A stretch of 52,832 nucleotides of DNA from Bacteroidales bacterium (GTDB lineage Bacteria > Bacteroidota > Bacteroidia > Bacteroidales > UBA932), in NCBI GenBank assembly GCA_017482565.1, contig JAFUMO010000049.1:1-52832 (forward strand), given 5' to 3'. Position numbers and translations under genes: made by a program. The notes under the pieces are model-generated. The model searched no databases. It was not told the origin of the DNA and was given only the letters and a program-made list of their open reading frames with translations. Shown here piece after piece: positions 1-9,087 of this stretch. Position 1 is the first letter of the stretch, and the number at the start of each line of letters is the position of its first letter.

Positions 1-1
1 A

Positions 2-3000
2 CAGGGTACAAATAACGGTACTTCAACTGACATTGATGGTAATTATGTTATTGAAGTTCCCGCAGATGCAACCCTGATCTATTCATCAATCGGCTACACT
101 ACACAGTCTGTAGCTGTAAACGGCAGGGCCCAGCTGGATATTATGCTTAAAGCTGACGCTGTTCAGTTGGACGAGACAATCGTGGTAGCTTACGGTACCG
201 CAAAGAAAGGTACCTATACAGGTGCGGCTTCTGTGCTGAAATCGGATGCAATTGCCGATGTTCCTACTACATCATTTGAGAATGCATTGAACGGTAAGAT
301 TGCAGGTCTCCAGATTACCCAGTCTTCAGGCCAGGCAGGTTCTACTTCAGAGATCCGTATCCGCGGTATCGGTTCAATGAACGCATCAAACGAGCCTTTG
401 TATGTTATTGACGGTGTTCCTGTATCTTCAGGTAATACAGGCCAGATGAGTGATTACACTTACTCTACCAACAATATCATGAACACCTTGAATCCAAGTG
501 ACATTGAGAGCATTACAGTATTGAAGGATGCTGCTGCATCTTCACTTTACGGTTCACGTGCCGCTAACGGAGTTATCATGATTACTACCAAGAAGGGTAA
601 GATAGGCAAGCCTACCATCACCTTCAAGGCTTCTGTTGCAGTTTCTCCAGACTGGGCAACCGACAACTATGAGGCTGCAAGCACAGAGGAGAACATTGAG
701 ATGTTGTATGAGATTTTCCATGACTATAGGACAAGGGCCGGATATACAGAGCAGGCCGCTATGGAGTATGCATTGAGTTCGTGGAACAGCTCCAACAGGT
801 TGAATGGCCATGGATGGCAGATGAGCGTTTCTGACAGCAGTGTTTACCCAAAGATTACCATTACCCCTCTCACAGGTGACGGCATCAAGGATCCAAGGAC
901 CGCAGGCAAATACTTTGATTGGGAGGATGCTTACTTCGGTACAGCAGTTTATCAGTCTTATGACCTCTCAGTAAGCGGCGGTACAGAGAATACCAATTAC
1001 TACTCTTCTTTTGCATACACAAAAGATAAAGGTAGGATTGCAATCAACCAGTTTGACCGTATCACCGGTAGGGTAAACCTTAACCAGAAAATTGGAAAAT
1101 ATGTTGAGCTGGCATCAAGCGTGAACGTTGCCCATACTGACAAGACAGGTTTCAACGATACACGTAACCTTGGCTCAAACTACTACCTCCAGACAAGGAA
1201 CTTGTTGTGGGGCTTCTATTATCCTACTGACTACAAGACAGGCGAGCCTTATACAACCAGATATGCAAGTTATGCCTACAACCAGCTTTACCACCAGAAA
1301 GAGTGGGAGAACTCTTCAAAGACTTTGAAGATTCAGGCAAGCGAGGCATTGACAATCCATCTTATGGAGGGTCTGGATCTCAGGAGCGTATTCTCTTATG
1401 ACAATTCGGAAACAAAAGACCACATCTACTACAGCAAGAACCACTACAACGGTTCAGCCAACGACGGTACAGTAACTGAAATGTCTACAAAATACACTAC
1501 AATAGTATCATCTACAACCTTGAACTGGAACAAGACCTTTGGTGAGAAACATACAGTAGGTGTTCTTGCAGGTTTTGAGGCTGAGGATAAGGAGACTGTT
1601 TATCAGAGGACAAGCGGTGAGAATATGGCAACTGATGCCTTGACAACCCCTTCAACAGCCGGTACAATTACCGGTACAGGTTACAGCTGGGGCAACTCAA
1701 TGGCTTCAATCCTTTCTAGAGTAGAATACAACTATGACGGAAGATACTATGTTTCAGGTTCATTCAGACGTGACGGTTCATCTAAATTGTCACCTGATGC
1801 ACGCTGGGGTAACTTCTGGTCGGTTGCAGGTTCATGGAAAGCCAACAATGAGAGCTTCCTCAGAGATGTTGAGTGGCTGTCTAACTTGCGTATAAGGGGA
1901 TCATTCGGTATCAACGGTACCCTTCCTTCAGACAACTACGGATGGAGGGCCCTCACAAGCTACACATACAAATATAACAATGAGCCTGGTGCTGCCATTA
2001 CAAATGTATTGAACAGCGACCTTTCATGGGAGACTTCATATACAACAAACATCGCTTTGGAGTTCGGTATATTTGACCAGAGATTGTCAGGTACAATTGA
2101 GTACTTCAACAGAGACTCCAAAGATTTGTTGCAGAACGTTCCAATTTCAACAATTACAGGTTTCAGCTCTACACTCCGCAACGTTGGAGAGATCAACAAC
2201 AAGGGTATTGAGGTTGAGTTGAGCGGTGACATCATCAGAAAGAGGGACCTTACTTGGGATGCTACAGTTACAGCTTCATTCATTGATTCAAAAGTTACAA
2301 AACTATATGATGGCCAGGATATCATCTGGAGCGACCCTACCGGCGGTGACGCACGCTGTAACTTCATTTACAGGGAGGGTGAATCAACTCTTGCATATTA
2401 TGGTTATGAATGGGCAGGTGTAAACCCTGAGAACGGTCTTAACATGTGGTATGTAAACAACCCTGAGAAAGAGGCTGACATGCTGGCAAGCGGCGAGGCC
2501 TTCAAGCACTACAAGAACGGAAGGGCTGTTGTAGAGGGTGACAACTACAGCAAGACAAACAGGATCATCTTTGGTGATGCAAACCCTACAGTATATGGTG
2601 GTATCAATACAAACGTTACTTGGAAAGGCATCAGCCTCGGCTTGAACTTCATCTACAAATTGGGAGCAAAATTGTATGACGGCGCTGAGGAGGATGTAAA
2701 TGATGACGGTTACTACTGGAACAGGATCAGGTCTAAATATGTTTATGATAACAGATGGAAAAAACCTGGTGACATAACAAATGTTCCTAAACTTCTCGGT
2801 AACGACCCTGTATCTGCAATGCAGGTAAGTTCAAGACACTTGTACAACGGCAATTTCTTGAGGCTTAAGAATATCACATTGTCTTACAGCTTCCCTAAGG
2901 AACTGGTGAAGAAGGCAGGACTTGGATCTGCAAGGGTATATTTCAACGGTTCAAACCTTTTGACTTTTGCAGCTCATGACCTGGTAGATCCAGAAGTAAA

Positions 3001-3073
3001 TGCATATGGTACAAGAGGTTGGGAGACTCCAATCCTCAAGACTTATACATTCGGACTAGAGTTCTCATTCTAA
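2..3073 (+). CDS. SusC/RagA-like TonB-dependent outer-membrane transporter, 5' truncated
   Basis: The reading frame is open from base 2, so the window begins inside this gene; about 1023 residues are visible. The first ~45 residues are the end of a carboxypeptidase-regulatory-like beta-sandwich (DGNYVIEVP, then IGYTTQSV). LDETIVVAYGT and the SusC-type plug follow, with RIRGIGSMNASNEPLYVIDG and SITVLKDAAASSLYGSRAAN. The rest is a beta-barrel ending in aromatic-rich TYTFGLEFSF. The family forms a TonB-powered outer-membrane pore that imports glycans or peptides together with a SusD lid, and the next gene encodes that lid 7 bases downstream. Signal peptide and any regulator lie outside the window. 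The substrate cannot be told, since no glycoside hydrolase or sensor gene lies on the visible side. Family call is firm. Confidence 0.95.
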   Translation, partial: QGTNNGTSTDIDGNYVIEVPADATLIYSSIGYTTQSVAVNGRAQLDIMLKADAVQLDETIVVAYGTAKKGTYTGAASVLKSDAIADVPTTSFENALNGKIAGLQITQSSGQAGSTSEIRIRGIGSMNASNEPLYVIDGVPVSSGNTGQMSDYTYSTNNIMNTLNPSDIESITVLKDAAASSLYGSRAANGVIMITTKKGKIGKPTITFKASVAVSPDWATDNYEAASTEENIEMLYEIFHDYRTRAGYTEQAAMEYALSSWNSSNRLNGHGWQMSVSDSSVYPKITITPLTGDGIKDPRTAGKYFDWEDAYFGTAVYQSYDLSVSGGTENTNYYSSFAYTKDKGRIAINQFDRITGRVNLNQKIGKYVELASSVNVAHTDKTGFNDTRNLGSNYYLQTRNLLWGFYYPTDYKTGEPYTTRYASYAYNQLYHQKEWENSSKTLKIQASEALTIHLMEGLDLRSVFSYDNSETKDHIYYSKNHYNGSANDGTVTEMSTKYTTIVSSTTLNWNKTFGEKHTVGVLAGFEAEDKETVYQRTSGENMATDALTTPSTAGTITGTGYSWGNSMASILSRVEYNYDGRYYVSGSFRRDGSSKLSPDARWGNFWSVAGSWKANNESFLRDVEWLSNLRIRGSFGINGTLPSDNYGWRALTSYTYKYNNEPGAAITNVLNSDLSWETSYTTNIALEFGIFDQRLSGTIEYFNRDSKDLLQNVPISTITGFSSTLRNVGEINNKGIEVELSGDIIRKRDLTWDATVTASFIDSKVTKLYDGQDIIWSDPTGGDARCNFIYREGESTLAYYGYEWAGVNPENGLNMWYVNNPEKEADMLASGEAFKHYKNGRAVVEGDNYSKTNRIIFGDANPTVYGGINTNVTWKGISLGLNFIYKLGAKLYDGAEEDVNDDGYYWNRIRSKYVYDNRWKKPGDITNVPKLLGNDPVSAMQVSSRHLYNGNFLRLKNITLSYSFPKELVKKAGLGSARVYFNGSNLLTFAAHDLVDPEVNAYGTRGWETPILKTYTFGLEFSF

Positions 3074-3080
3074 TTAAAAA

Positions 3081-4556
3081 ATGAATACTACAATGAAAAA
3101 TATTAAAATAATACTTATTGCAGTTCTTGGAATCTTCGCCATCTCTTCTTGCGAAGACTTCCTGGACAAGAAGCCTACCAATGCTGCAGATTCTGCGGAG
3201 GCAATCAAATCAGTAGATGACGCTGAGCTGTTCATGAAAGCCATCAGCAGCAAGATGTTGTCAACTTCATATTTGGGGCAGCAGATGCATCTTTATGCAG
3301 ATGCAAAGGGCGGAGACCTTACCATCCAGTCTGCGGGCCGTGGCTATGACGCCCTATATTCTTTCAACCATACAGTTTCTTCTGGCACATACAGTTCCTT
3401 CTGGACACAAGGATTCAACATCATTCTCCAGTTGAACACTCTGCTTACCAACATTGAGACATTGGAAGCTGCAGGTACAACCGAGGATTTTGACAATGTG
3501 AAGGGACAGGTACTTACCCTCAGAGGTATGCTATACTTTGATCTTGTACGTCTGTATGGCGAGCCTTACAATGAGGACAAGAGCGCATGGGGTGTTCCAA
3601 ACATCACTACAGTACTGAGTGCAGATGCAAGGGAGCTCAGAGCTACAGTTCAGGAGAACTATACACAGATTTTGACTGACCTTAAGGCTGGCGAGCCGCT
3701 CCTTACCAAAAACGTAACCCATGGTTTTGTAAACTACTGGGCAAACAAGGCCTTGCAGGCAAGGGTTTATCTCCATATGGATGATTTTGACAATGCTCTG
3801 GCTGCTGCCAAGGATGTTATCGAGAACGGACCATACGATTTGTATGAGAATGATGAGTGGGTTGCTTCTTGGGCTACCAAGACAGGTAAAGAGAGCATCT
3901 TCCAGCTGACTGTTCTTGCTACAGAGGGTGGCGGAAGCACGGCTTTGGGTGGAATCTACTCAAGAAGGGCACACTACTCAAGCTCTATCGGAGGATACTA
4001 CATGGCAAGTGAGTATTTCCTTGAGAGACTCGGAGAGGATCCTGATGATGTACGCTGGGGTATCATGACTCATGACGAGACCAGCGAGGACCGCTTGGGA
4101 TGCTGCTATAAATATCTTGGCAGCGTAGACATGAGCGGTGACGGAGAGGCAGATGCAGCTGCTTGTAACGTTAAGGTTATAAGACTTTCTGAGATGTACC
4201 TCATCGCTTCTGAGGCAGCATTGAGAAAATCTTCAGCAGACGAGGCTGCAGCAGCAGATTACCTCAACGCAATCCGCAAGAGGTCTCCAAACCTTGCGCC
4301 TGCAACTGAGGCAACTATAACTCTCGACATGATTCTAGACGAGAAATCTAAAGAATTCCTCTGCGAGGGCCAGAGATTCTGGGATCTTATCCGTTGCAAC
4401 AAGACTATTGAGTTCAACGATGACTGGCAAGGTGTTCCTATCCAGAGAAGGGGCAAGACCATTGACAGGACTTCTCACCTGACAATACTTCCTATCTTCC
4501 AGTCTGAGATCAACGCTAATCCTGACATCGCGGCACAGCAGAACCCTGGTTACTAA
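3081..4556 (+). CDS. SusD/RagB-family nutrient-binding outer-membrane lipoprotein
   Basis: A 491-residue surface lipoprotein that should cap the SusC-like pore and capture its ligand. The signal peptide ends in a lipobox ISSC with the lipidated Cys at residue 24, followed by EDFLDKKP, typical of the family. SusD hallmarks are the TPR-like helical body, FLCEGQRFWDLIRCNK near the C terminus, and the closing IFQSEINANPDIAAQQNPGY. ATG codons at residues 1 and 5 are both possible starts; the second gives a more standard signal peptide (MKNIKIILIAV). It sits 7 bases after the SusC stop and is followed by a strong terminator, so it closes the operon. The ligand is unknown. Confidence 0.95.
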   Translation: MNTTMKNIKIILIAVLGIFAISSCEDFLDKKPTNAADSAEAIKSVDDAELFMKAISSKMLSTSYLGQQMHLYADAKGGDLTIQSAGRGYDALYSFNHTVSSGTYSSFWTQGFNIILQLNTLLTNIETLEAAGTTEDFDNVKGQVLTLRGMLYFDLVRLYGEPYNEDKSAWGVPNITTVLSADARELRATVQENYTQILTDLKAGEPLLTKNVTHGFVNYWANKALQARVYLHMDDFDNALAAAKDVIENGPYDLYENDEWVASWATKTGKESIFQLTVLATEGGGSTALGGIYSRRAHYSSSIGGYYMASEYFLERLGEDPDDVRWGIMTHDETSEDRLGCCYKYLGSVDMSGDGEADAAACNVKVIRLSEMYLIASEAALRKSSADEAAAADYLNAIRKRSPNLAPATEATITLDMILDEKSKEFLCEGQRFWDLIRCNKTIEFNDDWQGVPIQRRGKTIDRTSHLTILPIFQSEINANPDIAAQQNPGY

Positions 4557-4574
4557 CAGGTAATGGCATAAATT

Positions 4575-4608
4575 AAAAAACGGGCTCAATCACTAGCCCG
4601 TTTTTTTT
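4575..4608. terminator. Bidirectional intrinsic terminator between the SusD-like gene and the OstA-like gene
   Basis: A stem CGGGCT/AGCCCG (4581-4586 with 4595-4600) is flanked by six A on the left and eight T on the right. It can therefore end transcription of the plus-strand susCD pair and of the convergent minus-strand operon that stops at 4633. Confidence 0.85.
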
Positions 4609-4632
4609 ATCCCTTAAACCATGTGGAATCAA

Positions 4633-6612
4633 TTATCTTACTATTGAAATATCCCTGTAACCTATGATAGAATCATACAGCTCCGGGAAGTATTTAAACG
4701 TGTATCTGAAACCCGGAAGCGGCCTTGAAACCATCTCCTTCCTGAGGCTCGGCTTTATCTTGCGGTCCGTAATCTCAAACCTTGAGAGCGGCCTTTCAGC
4801 CCCCCTCCATTCGAAGCCCCTCAGGCGCTGCTTCTCAATAGGGAGATTATAAACAGGAAAAACATTCTGCTTTATTTCACCAATGGACCTCGTACGTTGC
4901 ACCTGGTTGTCCTTAATCTTTACAGTCATCATCTTGCACTCCTCCTGATCCATGAGGGTGATTGTACTGTCCTCCTCTATGTAGAATACAGCAGATACAC
5001 CTCCGAGGGCATCAAACCTGAACAGCTCATTATTGCTGAAATAAGCCGCCATCTCTGTGCTCTTTATCTGGTTGAAGTGTACAGAATCCTCCTGGGTGGT
5101 AATGAAAGCCTCTGAAAGTAGGTTTATCTTATGGAGCTGCCCGTCCTTAAGATGGGCCTGTATGCTGTCTGCGGCAAACTGGTTAACCCCGTCATACCAC
5201 ATCACAGGCCTTGTATAGAAACGGGCCATGGAATCCAGCCCGGTATATACAAGGCTGTCACACGTCCCCTGCACATCACTCCTGTAGAACTTCACATTAT
5301 GGAAAATGTCTACAAATATAACCTCTGTTGTATCCTTCTCCTGTACTGCAGGCACAGCTGCCGGCAATGTTGAATCCATCTGCTTCCCTATAGTATCCGG
5401 CACAGCCTCCACCTTATTTTCAAGCCCAGGGCCTTCAAGCAGGGCCTTCTCTCCCATCTTCCCCTTAATTGGGGCAACCTGCTGCAATCCTCCCCCAGAG
5501 CGGGCTTTTCTGCGCTCCTGGTCATGTATTGCAATGGGATCAACCGCCGAAAGGGAAAGCCTCTCATTTGCCAATTTTATGGCCGAGCTGTCAACTTCAT
5601 ACATCCTCCTTGTAGAATACAGTATCCTGTCCCCCCTGAGGAAGAGCGTATCCGGAACGTCATTCTCAACTGAATAGAGCGCCACCGCCGGCTTATCCGT
5701 AAGCTCTATAAGCATGGGATCAGGACGGTATGTCACCTTATCCGCAAGGCAGATTGATGTCTGTACTGTATCAAGTATCTGCACGTTGTCATAAAGTTCT
5801 GCATAGCCGGTATTTCTGGAGTATTTCAAAAGATCTGCCCACAGCTCCTGCTCACGGGTAAGGACATAGCCGTCACGGTCAAATGTGAACAGGTTGCTCC
5901 TTCTGTTGAAATTACCGGAGTTTGCATACAGCATGTTGTCATCCTTCCATGCCACTGTCTGGGAGTTGAAGACAGCCACATCAGTATCTGTATGGTAATC
6001 AACCCTGCTTGAGACAATGAACACGGAATCGGTGAACATCTGCACACTGTCCCGGAATGTAAAGAGCTTGTCTTTGGCGTAATACATCCCGTTTATGCTC
6101 TCTATAAGGTTGCCGTCATTGTTCCTGAGTGCCGCACCCGCGTGGAATGAGGCTATTGAATCCTTCGTATTGTAATCAAGATGGTTTGTATTCAGCACAT
6201 TTCCATCTCTGTCAAGCAGCTGTACAAGCGAACCGCGGAACTTGGCCAGGTTCTCTGCCACCACATACTCAATACGGTCACTTGTGAGCAGGGTGTTTTC
6301 CTGGATTATCTGCACATTTCCCACCGCATCTATGATATTGGTATTTACATTCCATAATGCCGTGTCACACTTGAGGTATGTGTCATTATGGAGAAATGTT
6401 GCAGGCCCCACCACTTTCCTGTATGAAATGCTGTCAATTTCTATCAGATGAGCAGAAACCGCCTCTACAAGACGCACCAAAGAATCAGCACCCCCCTTTT
6501 CCTGGGCGAAGCCCACAAAAGGAAAGTGCATGAGTACAACCAAAATGATTGCAAGATATTTACTTGATCCAGCCTTCACGCTCAAAATTACAGTCTTTGA
6601 ACAATTCATCAA
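4633..6612 (-). CDS. OstA/LptA-like outer-membrane biogenesis protein
   Basis: A 659-residue exported protein. Its N terminus holds a hydrophobic signal (KYLAIILVVLMHFPFVGFAQ, about residues 18-37). Repeated beta-strand units typical of the OstA/LptA beta-jellyroll follow (for example LKCDTALWNVNTNIIDAVGN, then LLTSDRIEYVVAENLAKFRG). LptA-type proteins bridge the periplasm and carry LPS to the outer membrane. This large form, with LptA-like repeats but no LptD barrel apparent, is common in Bacteroidota, and its exact role is less settled. The start (6612 or 6609) lies inside the 3' end of the SurA-like gene, a 53-base overlap, which indicates translational coupling. It is the last gene of the minus-strand run. 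Pairing with two SurA-like genes fits outer-membrane assembly. Confidence 0.8.
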   Translation of the reverse strand: MMNCSKTVILSVKAGSSKYLAIILVVLMHFPFVGFAQEKGGADSLVRLVEAVSAHLIEIDSISYRKVVGPATFLHNDTYLKCDTALWNVNTNIIDAVGNVQIIQENTLLTSDRIEYVVAENLAKFRGSLVQLLDRDGNVLNTNHLDYNTKDSIASFHAGAALRNNDGNLIESINGMYYAKDKLFTFRDSVQMFTDSVFIVSSRVDYHTDTDVAVFNSQTVAWKDDNMLYANSGNFNRRSNLFTFDRDGYVLTREQELWADLLKYSRNTGYAELYDNVQILDTVQTSICLADKVTYRPDPMLIELTDKPAVALYSVENDVPDTLFLRGDRILYSTRRMYEVDSSAIKLANERLSLSAVDPIAIHDQERRKARSGGGLQQVAPIKGKMGEKALLEGPGLENKVEAVPDTIGKQMDSTLPAAVPAVQEKDTTEVIFVDIFHNVKFYRSDVQGTCDSLVYTGLDSMARFYTRPVMWYDGVNQFAADSIQAHLKDGQLHKINLLSEAFITTQEDSVHFNQIKSTEMAAYFSNNELFRFDALGGVSAVFYIEEDSTITLMDQEECKMMTVKIKDNQVQRTRSIGEIKQNVFPVYNLPIEKQRLRGFEWRGAERPLSRFEITDRKIKPSLRKEMVSRPLPGFRYTFKYFPELYDSIIGYRDISIVR

Positions 6613-7924
6613 GCTTTATGTAGGTTATGGACTGTTTTTCTTTAATGAACTTGTCTATTGCATTCTGCTGCCTTTCGTTGTTTGCGATGTTCTGTATTAT
6701 CACAAAATCATCCTTGTAGGTTGCAGTGTGCGAAGGGAGCACCTTCTCAAGCTTCAATATCTTGTAGATGGTGTTGCCGCTGCGGCCCTCATTGTCAACA
6801 GACTCAAAAGGAACTGAAATCTGCCCCACTTCAAGATCCTTGATGATGGCATAATCTGCCGGTTTGAGCAAATCTTTCTCAAATAATGTGGAACCGGTGT
6901 TCTCATCTGCCATAAGGCCTCCGCTGAGGGACGATTTGGGATCCTGTGAATAGATTCTTGCAGCAAGGTCGAAAGTTATGCTGTCTGCCTCTATCTGGGT
7001 CTTCAGGCTGTCCAGTTTCCCGAATGCCTTTACCCTGTCTTCTGACGTATATTTGGGCTTCAGGAGGATATGTCTTGCATTGAACATCTCCCCGTCTTTC
7101 TCAATCATCTGTATAAGATGGAATCCATCTGGAGTCTCAACAATCTGAGAAATCTGCCCCTCCTTAAGTGCCATGGCAGCATCTGAGAACTGTGGCCAGA
7201 ATATGTTCTTTGAGGCCATACCAAGCTCTCCTCCCTTGATTGCACTTCCAGGATCCTCAGAGTATAGGGTTGCCAGTGTACTGAACTTCTCTCCTTTTAG
7301 GATTCTCTCCCTGAAGCCTATCAGCCTCTCCTTTACTGCCAGCTTTGCCTTCTCCTGATCCGGATAAAGAACTATCTGACTTATCCTGTATTGTGTAGAA
7401 ATGATAGGGAGATCACTCTCATCAGCTTTCTTGTAATAGGTCTCAACTTCAGCTGGAGTTGCAGTACCTGCATCTCCCATCACTGTCTGCTGCATCTTCT
7501 GTATGAGGCTCTGCTCCCTGAGCATAACCCTCCACTCCTCCTTGAGCTTGTGCATCGGCTTCTTGAAGTACTCCTCAACCTGCTTCTCCCCACCAAGCTG
7601 TGTCATTATGGTACTTATCCTCTGCTGGAGATCCATTTCAACATTGTCTTCGTTTGCCGTAAGGCTGTCGAGCCTGGCCTGGTTGAGGAACAGCTTGTGT
7701 ACCATCATATTCTCAAGGGTCTGGCATCTTGTGTTCATGTCTACTCCCATTCCCTGGGCAGACATCATCTGTATTTCAGATTCCAGTTGTGAAAGGAATA
7801 TGGCCTCATTTCCTATAAGTACAATTATCTTATCCGCCAAACCGTTCTCATACTTCTGGGCCGCCAAAGATACGGGGAGAATAAGAAGAACCACCGCCAA
7901 AACCTTACTTAGAAACCTTCTCAT
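6560..7924 (-). CDS. SurA-like periplasmic peptidyl-prolyl isomerase/chaperone
   Basis: A 454-residue protein with a cleavable signal (MRRFLSKVLAVVLLILPVSLAAQ), an N-terminal SurA chaperone region and two parvulin-type rotamase domains. The first is about residues 175-275 (FSTLATLYSEDPGS, GGELGM, then GFHLIQM). The second is about 285-390 (NARHILLKP, FDLAARIYSQDP, SGGLMADENTG). SurA proteins escort unfolded outer-membrane proteins and isomerise Xaa-Pro bonds. It overlaps the upstream lipoprotein gene by 20 bases and the downstream OstA-like gene by 53, so the three are probably translated together. The Bacteroidota paralogue naming is uncertain, so no symbol is given. Confidence 0.9.
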   Translation of the reverse strand: MRRFLSKVLAVVLLILPVSLAAQKYENGLADKIIVLIGNEAIFLSQLESEIQMMSAQGMGVDMNTRCQTLENMMVHKLFLNQARLDSLTANEDNVEMDLQQRISTIMTQLGGEKQVEEYFKKPMHKLKEEWRVMLREQSLIQKMQQTVMGDAGTATPAEVETYYKKADESDLPIISTQYRISQIVLYPDQEKAKLAVKERLIGFRERILKGEKFSTLATLYSEDPGSAIKGGELGMASKNIFWPQFSDAAMALKEGQISQIVETPDGFHLIQMIEKDGEMFNARHILLKPKYTSEDRVKAFGKLDSLKTQIEADSITFDLAARIYSQDPKSSLSGGLMADENTGSTLFEKDLLKPADYAIIKDLEVGQISVPFESVDNEGRSGNTIYKILKLEKVLPSHTATYKDDFVIIQNIANNERQQNAIDKFIKEKQSITYIKLDELFKDCNFEREGWIK

Positions 7925-8777
7925 CGTCTTCTGTTATTTTTAGTTTGTTGTTGTTCATTGCATCGTTCAGGATATCCCTCTGCAGGTTTGAGAGGAGTTC
8001 CTTCTTTCTTCTGCTTATAATGATTTCCTTAATTCTTTCATTGTTATAATCAAAGGGGGTCACTTCCCCTGGTGGAACATACTCCAGAATCTGAAGTACA
8101 TTTGTGTATACGGTATCCTTCACCTCCGCCACAAGCTTCTCCTTCCTGAGGAGTTCCTGCAGCTCATCCAGCTGTATACCCGCCTCCTTGGCAACCACAT
8201 TCAGATCCACCCAGTCATTGTTGTAGTTGCTGTATCTGTAGGCAAAATTGTTTGCAAGCTGTTCAAGGGCCTCAAGCTCCTCTATTTCACGGCTTTTGAC
8301 CAAACTCCTCACATCCTGCAGGTTAGGGGAGCTGTTCTGCATCTTCACAAGCCTTCCCCTGAACACACCATTTTCCCCCACAAAGGTACCCATATGGGCA
8401 TTATAATACTCCTCACGCTCTCTCAGGGATACAATTGTATCCAGCCTCTCCTCCACAAACTTGTTCTCATAACGGAAGACCAGCAGCTGTATCCTGTAAT
8501 CCTCCAATAGTTGTGCCACATCCTTCTCTTCCTTGGGCAGCTGCTCCTCCGCCTTCTGCAGCATGAGCTGTCTTATTGCCCATGAATTTATATATTGCCT
8601 GGCAAGCATGGCACTGTCCGCAGGGGTTGTCCCCTTTGGAATAACCTTCTCCAAATCTGCCTTATATAGTACAGCCCTCCCGGTCTGAGCTACCTTTTCC
8701 CCTTTGGTGACAGAGTCATAAAGGGTACAGGAACACACCAGAAGAGCTGCAGCTATTATACAAACAAATCTGTTCAT
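7905..8777 (-). CDS. SurA-N-like lipoprotein, putative chaperone/PPIase partner
   Basis: A 290-residue lipoprotein. The signal MNRFVCIIAAALLVCSC gives a lipobox VCSC with the lipidated Cys at residue 17. The body is mostly helical and charged (for example PKEEKDVAQLLEDYRIQLLV), resembling the chaperone domain of SurA/PpiD-like proteins, but I see no clear rotamase domain. It sits upstream of, and overlaps, the SurA-like gene. That position suggests it works on the same outer-membrane protein clients. The function rests on context and weak resemblance; the lipoprotein call is firm. Confidence 0.7.
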   Translation of the reverse strand: MNRFVCIIAAALLVCSCTLYDSVTKGEKVAQTGRAVLYKADLEKVIPKGTTPADSAMLARQYINSWAIRQLMLQKAEEQLPKEEKDVAQLLEDYRIQLLVFRYENKFVEERLDTIVSLREREEYYNAHMGTFVGENGVFRGRLVKMQNSSPNLQDVRSLVKSREIEELEALEQLANNFAYRYSNYNNDWVDLNVVAKEAGIQLDELQELLRKEKLVAEVKDTVYTNVLQILEYVPPGEVTPFDYNNERIKEIIISRRKKELLSNLQRDILNDAMNNNKLKITEDDEKVSK

Positions 8778-8792
8778 CCGGAAAATGCCGGG

Positions 8793-9065
8793 TTATTTGT
8801 TAAGGGCGCTCAATCTTACAAACAAAGCGTCAATCCCCTCAAGAAGTTTCTGGTTCAGAGCCTTGAAATGCTTCTTGGCATCATCCTTAGGATAATGGTT
8901 GATCTGCTCAAATATGTTGTCACCAAGCTCAACTGCATCAGCAACAATCTTCTTTGCCTCATCAAGATTCTTCTCCCCATTGATGTACATATAAACCCAA
9001 CAATCAGAGATTACCTCATTTACAAGAAAAATAACGTCTTTTTTAATTACTCTTAAGTTTGCCAT
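8793..9065 (-). CDS. Small conserved protein of unknown function (90 aa)
   Basis: A short helical, charged protein without signal peptide or membrane segment (begins MANLRVIKKDVIFLVNEVIS). It resembles, from memory, a small uncharacterised family of Bacteroidota with the pattern KKDVIFLVNEVISDCW. It is 15 bases upstream of the lipoprotein gene and 22 bases downstream of the epimerase gene, all on the minus strand, so it is probably co-transcribed. No function can be assigned. Confidence 0.75.
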   Translation of the reverse strand: MANLRVIKKDVIFLVNEVISDCWVYMYINGEKNLDEAKKIVADAVELGDNIFEQINHYPKDDAKKHFKALNQKLLEGIDALFVRLSALNK

Positions 9066-9087
9066 CTTATGTTATTTTAAATCTGTT